Shown here: positions 27,342 to 36,268 of the stretch, one piece after another
Numbering within the stretch: position 1 is the stretch's first letter
Layout of the letters: each line of letters opens with the position of its first letter
DNA from: Bacillota bacterium
GTDB lineage: Bacteria > Bacillota > Limnochordia > Darwinibacteriales > DTU012
Assembly (NCBI GenBank): GCA_012840925.1
Contig: DUVS01000025.1
Span: forward strand, 1-64,000
Length of the DNA stretch: 64,000 nt
Reading direction: 5' to 3'
Notes under the pieces: model-generated
Seen by the model: the letters and a program-made list of their open reading frames with translations, nothing else
The model's database searches: none
Told to the model about the DNA's origin: nothing
Translations under genes and position numbers: made by a program

Positions 27342-27467
27342 AGCCTCTCCCCTCTTCTATCGAGATATTCTTTTTTTATTCTGTTCCATGAACCTTATTC
27401 TACTTGGGCTACATTTTCCCCTGCCCTAGTTTATTTGATCCGATTTCACCGTAAAAGGCTTGATCCA

Positions 27468-27496
27468 TTGATCCCGGTTCTAGAATCGTTTAGAAT
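27468..27496 (+). promoter_or_regulatory. Predicted promoter of the PocR-AraC gene
   Basis: TTGATC (27468-27473) is separated by 17 bases from TAGAAT (27491-27496). Transcription would start near 27503, leaving a very short leader that still contains the AAAGGTGAG ribosome binding site before ATG 27517. Confidence 0.45.
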
Positions 27497-27516
27497 AGTA
27501 ACCGAAAGGTGAGGCT

Positions 27517-28800
27517 ATGGACACGAAGAGGTTTGCCCAAGAATGCTTTGAACTCGATCAGATCTGTCAGTGGATCGACTATTACAGCAAGGCAACGGGA
27601 ATTGCCAGTTTCATCATCGACGACGCGGGGAGCATCGTTTACCATGCCCTCAAAGGAAGCTGCAGCCAGTTCTGTGAGGCTGTCCAGGCTGGTTTTACCC
27701 CTTTGTGTGACTGTGAGAATGTCCATTTGTACGGAAGTTATCAAGCTGAGCGGTTCGGAGGTAAATACATCTATTTTTGCCCCATGGGGCTTACCCATTG
27801 GGTGGCACCCATTGAATGCCAGGATCAGTTCAAAGGCGCTTTTGTCGGCGGCCCGGTATTGATGATCGAACCAGAGGCCTTTCTGATTGACGAAATTATT
27901 GAGCAGCGAATCCAGGATCACCAAGCCAGACGTCAGTTCAAAGCCTACATGGATTTGATTCCTGTGGTTAAACCAGACGTGGTCACCAGTCTCTCTGAGC
28001 TGTTATATCTCCTTGCCAGCCACGCCGCGTCCAGAAGCTATGATCATTACCTAAGCCATGGCAACCAAGAGTTAGATGCAGATCCGGCAGCTTATCTCTC
28101 CAGGATGCGTCCGGAGTTGGATCAAGGCTTACTGCAGAACTATCCAATCGACAAGGAAAACGAATTGATCTCTTTTGTGTCAATTGGCGATAAAGCCGGT
28201 GCCCAAAGGGTACTTAACGAAATTCTTGGTTATATCTTTTTTACCAACCAAAACGACTTTGCGGGCATCAAATACAGATCCATGGAGTTGGTGGTTCTCC
28301 TTTCCCGAGCTGCGATGGAGGGAGGGGCGGAACAGGAAGAAATCTTTGGCCTAAACAATCATTATCTCAACCAAGTGTCCCGCCTTCATAATCTGGATGA
28401 ACTGAGTGTGTGGCTGTCCAAAATCCTGGTCCGGTTTACAGATTGCGTTTTTAACTTTAAGAATGTCAAAAATAAAGATATAATATATAAGGCGATAGAG
28501 TTCACCAATAGCAATTACATGGAGAAACTCACACTTGAAGATGTGGCCAAGTATGTCCATTTAAGCCCGTCTTATTTCAGCAGGCTATTTAAGGAAGAAA
28601 CTGGTTACAACTTCAGTGCCTATCTAAACACTGTTCGCATTGAGAAAAGCAAAAAACTGCTGGTTAATGAAGATATCCCGCTGGCAGATATCTCGAATCT
28701 GGTGGGATTTGAGGAGCAAAGCTATTTTACCAGAGTGTTTAAAAAAATGACCGGAACCACGCCAGGCAAGTTCAGAGAAACACGCGGTCAAATCAAATAA
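27517..28800 (+). CDS. AraC-family regulator with PocR sensor domain
   Basis: A 427-residue regulator. Residues ~15-180 form a PocR ligand-binding domain: IDYYSKATGIASFIIDDAG, then CSQFCEAVQAGFTPLCDCENVHL and KYIYFCPMGLTHWVAPI, with the Cys cluster typical of the family. Residues ~320-425 are an AraC DNA-binding domain with two HTH motifs (LTLEDVAKYVHLSPSYFSRLFKEETG and IPLADISNLVGFEEQSYFTRVFKKMTG). PocR domains are proposed to sense small hydrocarbon derivatives or sugars, and PocR itself controls cobalamin and propanediol genes. The gene is followed after 24 bases by a corrinoid protein gene, so it probably controls corrinoid-dependent metabolism and perhaps the divergent pectate lyase. Confidence 0.92.
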   Translation: MDTKRFAQECFELDQICQWIDYYSKATGIASFIIDDAGSIVYHALKGSCSQFCEAVQAGFTPLCDCENVHLYGSYQAERFGGKYIYFCPMGLTHWVAPIECQDQFKGAFVGGPVLMIEPEAFLIDEIIEQRIQDHQARRQFKAYMDLIPVVKPDVVTSLSELLYLLASHAASRSYDHYLSHGNQELDADPAAYLSRMRPELDQGLLQNYPIDKENELISFVSIGDKAGAQRVLNEILGYIFFTNQNDFAGIKYRSMELVVLLSRAAMEGGAEQEEIFGLNNHYLNQVSRLHNLDELSVWLSKILVRFTDCVFNFKNVKNKDIIYKAIEFTNSNYMEKLTLEDVAKYVHLSPSYFSRLFKEETGYNFSAYLNTVRIEKSKKLLVNEDIPLADISNLVGFEEQSYFTRVFKKMTGTTPGKFRETRGQIK

Positions 28801-28824
28801 AATACTGATATTGGAGGGTACACC

Positions 28825-29460
28825 ATGAACATCCTGAATGAGATTTCCCTAAAACTGCAGCAGGGAAACGCAAAAGCTGTCAAAGAGCTTGTACAGCAGG
28901 CAATTGACGAAGGATTTGCAGCAGAAGAAATTTTGGAGAAAGGCTTGATGGCAGGCATTGATGTAATCGGCGAGAAGTTTAAGAACAATGAAATCTATGT
29001 TCCGGAAGTACTTATCGCCGCTAGAGCCATGAATGCTGGAACAGCGCTTTTGAAACCTTTATTGGTGTCCGGTAATGTCAAGGCAAAGGGGAAAGTAGTT
29101 TTGGGCACAGTCAAAGGTGATCTCCATGATATCGGCAAGAATCTGGTACGGATGATGATGGAAGGCAAGGGCCTTGAAGTCATTGACCTTGGCATTGATG
29201 TGCCCTGCGAGAAATTTATCGAAACTGCCATCCAGGAAAAGGCACAGATCATCGCTTGTTCAGCACTTTTGACAACCACGATGAACGAAATGAAGTTGAT
29301 CGTGGAAGCCGCTAAAGAAGCAGGTATTCGCGATCAAGTCAAGATTATGATCGGCGGGGCACCGGTCACCGATCAGTTCCGGAAGAATATCGGTGCTGAT
29401 CTGTACGCCCCTGATGCAGCATCAGCAGCCGAGGTGGCTGTTCAAGCCTGCGCAAACTAG
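28825..29460 (+). CDS. Methyltransferase corrinoid protein (MtaC/MtbC-type)
   Basis: A 211-residue B12-binding protein. The N-terminal helical cap domain spans residues ~1-85. The Rossmann-like domain carries GDLHDIGKNL (D99, H101, G104), the DxHxxG motif whose His is the lower cobalt ligand, then IACSALLTTTM and IMIGGAPVT. It carries a methyl group between a substrate-specific methyltransferase and an acceptor methyltransferase. ATG 28825 has GGAGGG 6 bases upstream. Immediately adjacent is only the PocR-AraC gene; the UroD/MtaA-like protein encoded at 24.9 kb is a candidate partner, and a substrate-side MtaB/MttB-type methyltransferase is not visible. Confidence 0.93.
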   Translation: MNILNEISLKLQQGNAKAVKELVQQAIDEGFAAEEILEKGLMAGIDVIGEKFKNNEIYVPEVLIAARAMNAGTALLKPLLVSGNVKAKGKVVLGTVKGDLHDIGKNLVRMMMEGKGLEVIDLGIDVPCEKFIETAIQEKAQIIACSALLTTTMNEMKLIVEAAKEAGIRDQVKIMIGGAPVTDQFRKNIGADLYAPDAASAAEVAVQACAN

Positions 29461-29474
29461 TCTGAATCAAAATT

Positions 29475-29518
29475 AAACCGCTCCAAGGTTGAGTCCGGCC
29501 TTGGAGCGGTTTTCTTTT
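29475..29518 (+). terminator. Rho-independent terminator after the corrinoid gene
   Basis: AAACCGCTCCAAGG (29475-29488) and CCTTGGAGCGGTTT (29499-29512) form a perfect 14-bp stem followed by TTCTTTT. It lies between convergent genes and can serve both strands because the left arm is preceded by an A-rich stretch. Confidence 0.85.
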
Positions 29519-29534
29519 AAAGCAGGCTTTGCGC

Positions 29535-32500
29535 CTATTTAGATATGATTAGTTCAGCGCCGCCAAGCAACCCATAATCTTCAAATTGATAATTTCCAAC
29601 CCAGCTTAATTCATCCTCAAATTGCTTTGGCCCGCACCAAGCTGGAGACCTCAAGCGGTGATGCAGCGGCCCAAATGTATTCCTCAGTGAACCAACCACC
29701 TCTATTCGAACTTGGTTCCTACCACCCAGGCAATCTTCGCTGATGTCCACTACCCACGGTTGAGCGATCAAATATTTCCACTCACCGTTGTTTACCGACA
29801 CCCTGAACAGTGTTCCCTTTGGCTGGTTAAGCCTAATCCAACAGCGGCTGCCTCCATCGGCGGTTGGCAAATCGAATTCCGAAGTGTAAATCATGTTGCC
29901 GGCATAGAAGGGATAACCCTGGTAAACCCAGCTCCCATCAGCCATAACCGATGGCTCTTTCACCAGCCGATATGCCTGATAGCCGCTCTGTCTCAGCGCA
30001 AAATTTCCCACTAAATAGATCTCTTCGATATCGACACCGTACTGAAAGTCGCCTGCAAGTTCAATCAGGTTCTTTCCATGCTTTACAGCTTTGCCAATAT
30101 CAATCTGGCCAAACTGTTTGTCCCAATAGTACCGATCAGTATTGGTGCTGATTTCCACACCATTAACCTTAAGTTTCCAGTGCTGGCTGTTTTCAATCAC
30201 TACCCCCAATCCCTCAGGTAGATCCTCTGCGTAAAACTCGAACTGAAGCTTTATTGGTAGTGTTTGAAGGTTGTCTTTATGGGGCAGAACAACCCAGGGC
30301 TGCACACCCTGGTATTCACCAAAACCGGCTTGCTGCCAAAGCTGACGGCGCACCTGCCAGACGGGCATCCGCTTGCTCCAATTGATCGCACTGTCGTTCT
30401 CATTGCTGCCATTGCCCTGATCCGCCGGCTGCACATCGCCACAATAGTGGCCGATCGTATAACGGCAGTAATCCAACGTCAGGGAGTTTAGATAGGTTCT
30501 GGTGAAACGCCATTCGTTGTTCAAAGGTACAACTTCCACAATTTTAGCAGGATCCAACTCACTGATTGTGTCATCATCCAAATCCCACGCTGTTGGAGAG
30601 AAGATATATCCGCGGCTATCGGCGGGCGCCAGAGTAAAGTCAAGCTCTAACCGATCCTCTCTTGTCCTGAAGCAAACCTCGGTGATGGCGCCAGTTTCGA
30701 AATCGCAGCGAAAAACATGGCCCACACTGGGAGCTGTTACAGTCACCGGATGAGAAATTTCCCGATTGGTATTAGTGATGAAAAGATACCAGCATTCTTT
30801 CTCTTTGCGAACCTGAAACATGATGTCACAGCCACCGGTTCCTTTGATTTCAAAAGGCCGTTGGCATAGCTCCGCCAATGATGCAATCAATTGGGGCTGT
30901 TCATCAGTGAGCAGGGTTACAGTTTCTGCTTGGAAAAGCTGCTGCCAGCGGGCGGTGTCAGCTTCTCCAGAAACAAGACTAGGCAGTTCGCCGACGAAGA
31001 TTAACTTACCTCCCCTTTTCACAAAAGCCTTGAGCAGCTCAAATGTAGTGCTGCTCCAGCTCAATGACGGCGGCACAATCACCACACTGTACCGGCCGCT
31101 GCCAATTTGCAGATAAGTTTTGGAGTCGTCTTCAACTACTTTGGCATGCTCTTCCATAATCAGTTCATCGCCATAATCAAAGGGAACCTGAGCCTTGAAC
31201 AGGCATTCCTGAAGCTCGCGCAAAGCAGCATCATACCTGCTTGATAACGGCCTTCCCTTTTGCCTTACGAAAGTTGCCCACACGGAACCGATGGGATGCA
31301 AAACCAAAGTGTCACAGACATACTCGCCTTGGGAGCAAAAATAACCAGCTCGGGCCAGATAATCATTGATCCTGTGGTAATAAGGCCAATACGGTTGATG
31401 ATAGCTAAATGTGGGGGGGTAATCCCGTTTCCGATCACCGGTCATGGAATAGAGCACCAGGTGCTGCGACAAAAAAGCGATTCCCAGGGCAAAATGGAAA
31501 TTGGCAATCCACTTCTGATCTTCGAACGTCATGGCATGCCCGCTCACACCGAAGATCTCACAGAGCAGCCGCTTGCGGCCGAACTGATTGCCAACTGAAG
31601 CACACTGCTTTAAGGTTAAGTGGTTGCCGATGTTGTTCCCTAAATGATCAATGCCCGGGACATGCATGTATTGATAATGCGGCATGGCAGCTCCGATGGC
31701 ATTGGTTTGTTTCACCAGAGTATCTTCACTCAAGTAGTGGCCCGTGAACTTTAAGTCATGCTGGTCACACCAATCGTAAATTTGTCTGGTAAAACAGGTG
31801 ACAAATGCTCTGGTCAGAGTATAGTAAAAGTCATAGCGGATCTTGGCACTGTTATCGCAGTCGAAAAACAAGGCCGGCAGGTGTTCAATCACATCATAGT
31901 CGTGGTCTTCGCTGAAGTAACCCGGCAGCAGCGGTGACCAGGGAATTGAATTCTCTGCTTTGCTGCGGTAAGTAGGCTCATCGGCAAAAATGCCGGGAAT
32001 CACTGAACCAAAATACTGGCCAACGTGATTTTTATATTGTTCATGAGTTACTCGAAGAAATTCCGCCACCGCATCAGGATTCAAAACATCAATATACCCA
32101 TGGCTGTTGGAGTTGGTGGTTGGATTCTGGATTTGGATTCGAAACTGCCAGTAAGATGCATCCTGATCGCCAACTGCGCTATCCAGTCGACGAGTCTCGG
32201 CCAGCTGCCCAGTAGTCCTTATCCGTACAGCATTTGTCAAGTTGGCTTCCGAATCAAAGGTAAGACGAAAGAGCGCGGCCACATTAGTGTCATGCAGCAG
32301 CGATTCAATTTCAGGCTCAGAAATTTGGCTCATCACCAGCCACCTAGCTTTGTACTCGTCGTTTTCAGCGGTTACAATACCTCCGGCACAACCACTGGGC
32401 CATCGATCTTCATCATAAAGCCAGGCTTCCATACCCAGCTTCTCAGCCTCTTGAGCCGCCTGAGATACACATTCAAACCACTCTTGAGACAGATAGCCGG

Positions 32501-32663
32501 TTTTGAGCCCTTCCCGGGCATGCATGAAAAAGCCTCCAAAGCCTTGTTCTTTCATCTCACGTACCTGCCAGCACAGCTCACTGCCTGCCAGCTGATCGTT
32601 CCATGCCCAAAAAGGTGAAGTCCGATATTCTTTGGGTGGATATTGAAACTCTCTTACGTTCAT
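29535..32663 (-). CDS. GH106-like alpha-L-rhamnosidase family glycosidase
   Basis: A 1042-residue multidomain enzyme. The N-terminal barrel opens with SPFWAWNDQLAGSELCWQVREMKEQGFGGFFMHAREG, the pattern of GH106 and its relatives. Then come WLYDEDRWPSGCAGG, a PGIFADEPTYR segment (candidate catalytic acidic residues) and KFTGHYLSEDTL. A beta-sandwich, GH2-like C-terminal region (LEFDLPTADGG, CWIRLNQPKGTLFRVSVNNG) is typical of the family length. GH106 enzymes release L-rhamnose from rhamnogalacturonans. There is no signal peptide. ATG 32663 is chosen because GGGAGTGA lies 5 bases upstream. It follows the Gfo/Idh/MocA gene by 5 bases, so the two form an operon. Confidence 0.82.
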   Translation of the reverse strand: MNVREFQYPPKEYRTSPFWAWNDQLAGSELCWQVREMKEQGFGGFFMHAREGLKTGYLSQEWFECVSQAAQEAEKLGMEAWLYDEDRWPSGCAGGIVTAENDEYKARWLVMSQISEPEIESLLHDTNVAALFRLTFDSEANLTNAVRIRTTGQLAETRRLDSAVGDQDASYWQFRIQIQNPTTNSNSHGYIDVLNPDAVAEFLRVTHEQYKNHVGQYFGSVIPGIFADEPTYRSKAENSIPWSPLLPGYFSEDHDYDVIEHLPALFFDCDNSAKIRYDFYYTLTRAFVTCFTRQIYDWCDQHDLKFTGHYLSEDTLVKQTNAIGAAMPHYQYMHVPGIDHLGNNIGNHLTLKQCASVGNQFGRKRLLCEIFGVSGHAMTFEDQKWIANFHFALGIAFLSQHLVLYSMTGDRKRDYPPTFSYHQPYWPYYHRINDYLARAGYFCSQGEYVCDTLVLHPIGSVWATFVRQKGRPLSSRYDAALRELQECLFKAQVPFDYGDELIMEEHAKVVEDDSKTYLQIGSGRYSVVIVPPSLSWSSTTFELLKAFVKRGGKLIFVGELPSLVSGEADTARWQQLFQAETVTLLTDEQPQLIASLAELCQRPFEIKGTGGCDIMFQVRKEKECWYLFITNTNREISHPVTVTAPSVGHVFRCDFETGAITEVCFRTREDRLELDFTLAPADSRGYIFSPTAWDLDDDTISELDPAKIVEVVPLNNEWRFTRTYLNSLTLDYCRYTIGHYCGDVQPADQGNGSNENDSAINWSKRMPVWQVRRQLWQQAGFGEYQGVQPWVVLPHKDNLQTLPIKLQFEFYAEDLPEGLGVVIENSQHWKLKVNGVEISTNTDRYYWDKQFGQIDIGKAVKHGKNLIELAGDFQYGVDIEEIYLVGNFALRQSGYQAYRLVKEPSVMADGSWVYQGYPFYAGNMIYTSEFDLPTADGGSRCWIRLNQPKGTLFRVSVNNGEWKYLIAQPWVVDISEDCLGGRNQVRIEVVGSLRNTFGPLHHRLRSPAWCGPKQFEDELSWVGNYQFEDYGLLGGAELIISK

Positions 32664-32668
32664 TGCTC

Positions 32669-33706
32669 TCACTCCCGGGATCCCAACTGAACTCGTTTTC
32701 CTGTTTTTCCTGATTCATAGATCGCACAAACCAGTGCCTGAGTCTTGACTGCGTCTTTGCCGGTAATATCAGGTTCAACACCTCCGGCTAAAGCTTGATA
32801 AAAGTTCGTAATCTGTTTGATATGGCTGACACCCCAATATTGTTTGGCGTTCCCATATTCGATGTACTCATTGGGGTCCGGTGCCGCCTTGAATTCGCGG
32901 CCATCGTTGAGGATGACAATACCTGTATCGGCGGAGATTCTGGCCAAGCCATGTTCACAGTACAGCTCGATTTCAACAGGAGCGTCATATCCGTAGTAGT
33001 TTATGGCATAAAAGCTGGTCAGGACCGCGTTTTTATATTTGATTACTCCTTCAGCCGCATCCTCGACATCAATCTGCATGTGAGTGCGGTTGCTAATGCT
33101 GGCATCCACAGATTCAACCTCGCTGTTAATCAACCAGCGGGCCAGATCCAAGGTATGTATGGCCTGGTCGATAATGACGCCGCCCCCCTCTTTATCCCAG
33201 CTCCCTTTCCAGTCGCTTTTAGAATAATACTCATCTGAACGGTTCCAGGTCACAGATAATTTGCTGGAGATAATCCTGCCCAATTGACCCGATTCCAACA
33301 TCTCTTTCACCAGCTTGGAACCGGGGTTGTACCGGTTTTGAAAAATTACACCCAAGACTATCCCGTTTTTCTCGGCGGCATCGATCATGGCATAGGCGTC
33401 GGCCAAACCAATGGACATTGGTTTTTCAGTCAAGACATGCACGCCTTGGTTGGCTGCATAGATCGCCATAGGAGCATGTAGATGATGGGGCGTACAAATA
33501 TGGACTACATCCAAATCGGCTTGATCGATCATTTTCTGATAATCCAAGTAATAGGGGCAGTTGTATTCTTTAGCTTTGGCTTTAGCCCTTTCTTCTTTAA
33601 TGTCACAGACAGCCATCAGCTTGGCGCTTTCTTGTCTGGAAATTGAAATGCTGTGCATAGGGAAAATATTGCCACACCCGATAATGCCTACTCGATACTG
33701 TGTCAT
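32669..33706 (-). CDS. Gfo/Idh/MocA-family oxidoreductase
   Basis: A 345-residue NAD(P)-dependent sugar oxidoreductase. The N-terminal Rossmann motif is VGIIGCGNIFPMH; TEKPM near residue 93 is the conserved EKP motif; the C-terminal half (VSVTWNRSDEYYSKSDWKGSWDKEGGGVIIDQAIHTLDL) carries the G-G-x3-D-x2-IH-x3-D substrate motif with the catalytic His. ATG 33706 has GGAGG upstream. It is paired with the GH106-like gene and probably oxidises or epimerises a released sugar. The family is broad, so the substrate is open. Confidence 0.9.
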   Translation of the reverse strand: MTQYRVGIIGCGNIFPMHSISISRQESAKLMAVCDIKEERAKAKAKEYNCPYYLDYQKMIDQADLDVVHICTPHHLHAPMAIYAANQGVHVLTEKPMSIGLADAYAMIDAAEKNGIVLGVIFQNRYNPGSKLVKEMLESGQLGRIISSKLSVTWNRSDEYYSKSDWKGSWDKEGGGVIIDQAIHTLDLARWLINSEVESVDASISNRTHMQIDVEDAAEGVIKYKNAVLTSFYAINYYGYDAPVEIELYCEHGLARISADTGIVILNDGREFKAAPDPNEYIEYGNAKQYWGVSHIKQITNFYQALAGGVEPDITGKDAVKTQALVCAIYESGKTGKRVQLGSRE

Positions 33707-33727
33707 GCATCAAACCTCCGACCATTG

Positions 33728-33850
33728 TTACTTTTTAATTACGCCCACCACATAGTCATAACCTACCATTCGCAAGTTACTGACAATGTCCTTCCAATAC
33801 TGCGCGTCATTTGCATAATCGGAATACTGCTTAGTCTGCTCATCGCACAA
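33728..33850 (-). pseudogene. C-terminal remnant of a sugar phosphate isomerase/epimerase
   Basis: Between nagB and the oxidoreductase gene the minus strand encodes a short open stretch ending at 33728: NDAQYWKDIVSNLRM-VGYDYV, then VGVIKK and a stop. The part YWKDIVSNLRMVGYDYV is close to the C-terminal helix region of xylose-isomerase-like TIM-barrel proteins, which normally continue into SIEHED. The upstream part of that gene is absent and the conserved continuation is lost, so this is read as a decayed fragment. It could also be a spurious small open frame. Confidence 0.45.
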
Positions 33851-33868
33851 CCTCTCTGTATTTAATAA

Positions 33869-33898
33869 TCTGGGACAGCCAACCTGCGCTGTCCCAGA
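33869..33898 (-). terminator. Hairpin terminator downstream of nagB
   Basis: TCTGGGACAGC (33869-33879) and GCTGTCCCAGA (33888-33898) form a perfect 11-bp stem with an 8-base loop, followed on the minus strand by TTATTAAATA. It probably ends the nagB transcript. Confidence 0.65.
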
Positions 33899-33957
33899 CC
33901 ACATCTCCTAGTAAGATTCGTTTGGCAAAATACCCTGGTACCCTGCTTATAGATAGC

Positions 33958-34779
33958 CTAATTTCTGCTGTGCAACTGCCGCATTGCCTTTTCCACGTGC
34001 AGATAATGGTCGACATACTGAAGTTTCGATGCTGCTGCCTTATCCAATAATACAGTCATATTGCCTCTGAAAAGATGCATGGCCGTTGCAGTAACTTGGG
34101 CTGTAATGGGCCCTTCAATTGCTTTGGCGACAATATCCGCTTTATGGGCACCGTTGGCAAGCATGATTGCATTGCGGGCTTCAAGAATCGTACCAATACC
34201 CATAGTAATGGCAAATCTGGGCATCTCATCCCGGGTAGCCCCTGTTTTCTTATAAAAAGACTCATAGTTATCGTCAAGTGTCTTTTGAGTTAAAGCAATC
34301 ACCCTGGTCCTGCTGGCCAAAGAAGAACCTGGTTCGTTAAACCCCCAGTGCCCATCTCCACCGATTCCCAGCACTTGGATATCTATCCCACCGGCGGCAG
34401 CAATTTGATCCTCATACCACTGACAATAGGCTTCAGGATCCTTGGTCAACCCGTCAGGCACTAATGCGTTTTCTTTAGGGATATTGATATGTTTGAACAG
34501 TTCCTCATACATGAAACGTGCGTAACTCTGATCCAGGTGGTAAGGTTTGTTCATATCCATCCCCAGGCCTAGGTATTCATCCAAGTTAAAAGTTCTCACC
34601 TGGGAAAAGTCCAATCCTTCTTCCTTATGCATCCGGATCAACTCTTTGTAAGTACCGATAGGAGTACTCCCTGTTGCCAGGCCAATGACACAACTTGGCT
34701 TCGCCCTGACAAACCCTGCAATAATTTCCGCAGCGATTTTGCTCATTTCTTCATACGTGTCTCTGATAATAACATTCAT
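33958..34779 (-). CDS. nagB: Glucosamine-6-phosphate deaminase
   Basis: A 273-residue NagB. It converts glucosamine 6-phosphate to fructose 6-phosphate and ammonia. Diagnostic stretches are LATGSTPIGTYKELI (phosphate site), TFNLDEYLGL with the catalytic Asp, QVLGIGGDGHWGFNEPGS with the His/Glu pair, and TMGIGTILEARNAIMLANG. It is slightly longer than most bacterial NagB (240-266 residues) because of a C-terminal tail LHVEKAMRQLHSRN. ATG 34779 follows GGGAGG. No nagA or amino-sugar transporter is in the window; the gene is monocistronic between two hairpins. Confidence 0.95.
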   Translation of the reverse strand: MNVIIRDTYEEMSKIAAEIIAGFVRAKPSCVIGLATGSTPIGTYKELIRMHKEEGLDFSQVRTFNLDEYLGLGMDMNKPYHLDQSYARFMYEELFKHINIPKENALVPDGLTKDPEAYCQWYEDQIAAAGGIDIQVLGIGGDGHWGFNEPGSSLASRTRVIALTQKTLDDNYESFYKKTGATRDEMPRFAITMGIGTILEARNAIMLANGAHKADIVAKAIEGPITAQVTATAMHLFRGNMTVLLDKAAASKLQYVDHYLHVEKAMRQLHSRN

Positions 34780-34807
34780 TGATTGGCCTCCCTTTCCAAA
34801 ACACGCT

Positions 34808-34882
34808 TAGGATATCTAATCCTATATTATATTTCCTGTTCTTGAGCTCGATTCCTTGCGATGTGAAAATTTTTACACGCAA
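34808..34882 (-). promoter_or_regulatory. nagB upstream region: -10 element and two inverted repeats
   Basis: On the minus strand TATAAT (34831-34826) is a possible -10, though no good -35 is seen. An imperfect palindrome, TTGCGATGTGAAAAT against TTGCGTGTAAAAAT read on the other strand, spans 34856-34882 upstream. TAGGAT-ATCTA-ATCCTA lies at 34808-34824 just downstream. Either could bind a regulator. Confidence 0.35.
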
Positions 34883-34930
34883 GTCCCAAAGCATTCACCG
34901 ATGCTTCGTCAGGTCAAAAGTCATGGATTG

Positions 34931-35371
34931 TTAGTGGTTCTTTCTCGGCTGCAGCCTGGTCAAAACCACTTTTGTCAAGGAAGAAGTGGCGATGATACCG
35001 ATGGCAATAGCACCAGCCTCGAGCAAAGCTGTGACTCCATCGGCACCAGCCAGTTGATAATCGCCCTCCAACAAATTCATGACAACATTAAACAAGCGCC
35101 CTCCCGGGACGATGGGAATCAAAGCTGCCGCAAGGAAAATGCTAGCTGGAGCTTTGCGGTAGCGGGCCAAAATCTCAGCGATAGCAGTCATCAGTAAACT
35201 CGCATAAAACATCCCAATATAAGTCTCAAAACCACTGGCAACGCTGACCGTAAAGACCAGATAGCCGATCCCGCCGTTGACTCCTGCCAGAATAAGGTTC
35301 GCCCCCCGAATATTGAAAAGAATACCGAATGAAGCCGTGGCTATAGCGGCAAATATTGTTTTGACAAGCAT
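34931..35371 (-). CDS. Threonine/serine exporter-like small subunit (YjjB/DUF3815)
   Basis: A 146-residue membrane protein with four to five hydrophobic segments; it begins MLVKTIFAAIATASFGILFN and includes the SIFLAAALIPIVPGGRLFNVVMNLLEGD motif of the ThrE_2 family. The start is ATG at 35371 with GGAGGGG 7 bases upstream, 4 bases after the partner stop; the reading frame extends further but without a ribosome binding site. With the YjjP-like neighbour it makes the split form of the ThrE-type exporter, known in some systems for succinate or amino acid export. Substrate here is unknown. Confidence 0.88.
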   Translation of the reverse strand: MLVKTIFAAIATASFGILFNIRGANLILAGVNGGIGYLVFTVSVASGFETYIGMFYASLLMTAIAEILARYRKAPASIFLAAALIPIVPGGRLFNVVMNLLEGDYQLAGADGVTALLEAGAIAIGIIATSSLTKVVLTRLQPRKNH

Positions 35372-35375
35372 CTGA

Positions 35376-36143
35376 TCACCCCTCCAATCTAGCCAGCAAC
35401 ATGAGAGCCACACCAGCCCCGCAGGCTAAAGCAGCGACAATGCTCAAGGCTTCAACCCCGCGGCTGCTTCCGGATACGAGATCACCTGCAGCAGAATCCC
35501 TGAGCGCATTTGTGAATATCAAACCAGGTACCATCTGCATGATTGCAGATAGCGTAACTATCCACCAATCAGGTAGGATGCCTGAAAAACCCATTACCCA
35601 ACCCCCAGCAGCCGCGGTCGCTCCGCCAAGCAAGTTCGTAGTGAAATACTCAAGTCGGATTTTACTAAGATAAGAGAGCAGTGAACGCAAGATAGCACCA
35701 AGCAGCATACCGGATATGAAATGCATAATACCCCCGCCAAAAATAACAGTAAAAGAGGCTGTCCCCAATGCAGCCGCCGCAACACTTATAATCAGGTTAT
35801 AGGCCGGGGTTGCATCGATTTCAGCCAGAACTGCTTTTGCCTCGACACTTGTCATGGGTTGATTGACGATTGTTCTGGAAAATTCGTTCACTAGCTTAAC
35901 CTTGTATAAATCTACACCTCGTGTATTAATCCGCATCATCCGGGAGAACACTTCGCCATTGTGTTTTGCTGATATGATAATTGTCGTCGGTGTGGCATAG
36001 CAATCACATTCGTTTATGCCAAAAGCCTTACACACGTATCGCATGGTGTCCTCGACCCGATACGTCTCGCCACCATTTTCCAGAATGATTTTGCCTGCCC
36101 GGCATGCAACATCGATAATATCTCCCATTTCGTATCTGTCCAC
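35376..36143 (-). CDS. Threonine/serine exporter-like large subunit (YjjP/DUF1212)
   Basis: A 255-residue protein with a cytoplasmic N-terminal domain (CRAGKIILENGGETYRVEDTM, then DCYATPTTIIISAKHNG) followed by five hydrophobic segments. It is the ThrE/DUF1212 component. The start is GTG at 36143, 8 bases after AGGAGG; an ATG five codons downstream is a weaker choice. The gene precedes its small partner by 4 bases. It is divergent from the small antitoxin-like gene. Confidence 0.88.
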   Translation of the reverse strand: MDRYEMGDIIDVACRAGKIILENGGETYRVEDTMRYVCKAFGINECDCYATPTTIIISAKHNGEVFSRMMRINTRGVDLYKVKLVNEFSRTIVNQPMTSVEAKAVLAEIDATPAYNLIISVAAAALGTASFTVIFGGGIMHFISGMLLGAILRSLLSYLSKIRLEYFTTNLLGGATAAAGGWVMGFSGILPDWWIVTLSAIMQMVPGLIFTNALRDSAAGDLVSGSSRGVEALSIVAALACGAGVALMLLARLEG

Positions 36144-36268
36144 TGGTGATCCCTCCTTTCGGTGGTAGGCCCACAATCAATTATACTCTGATTGCCGTCC
36201 CATTCATAGGGTTCCTTGCCAAGGAATTTGCCAGGTCTTGTCAAATACTGTAATAAAAGGGGTGTGCG

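Noticed and set aside
32669-33706. Specific call as D-apiose dehydrogenase
   Set aside because: The Gfo/Idh/MocA family is too broad, and this gene is paired with a GH106-like gene, not with the GH140-like gene.
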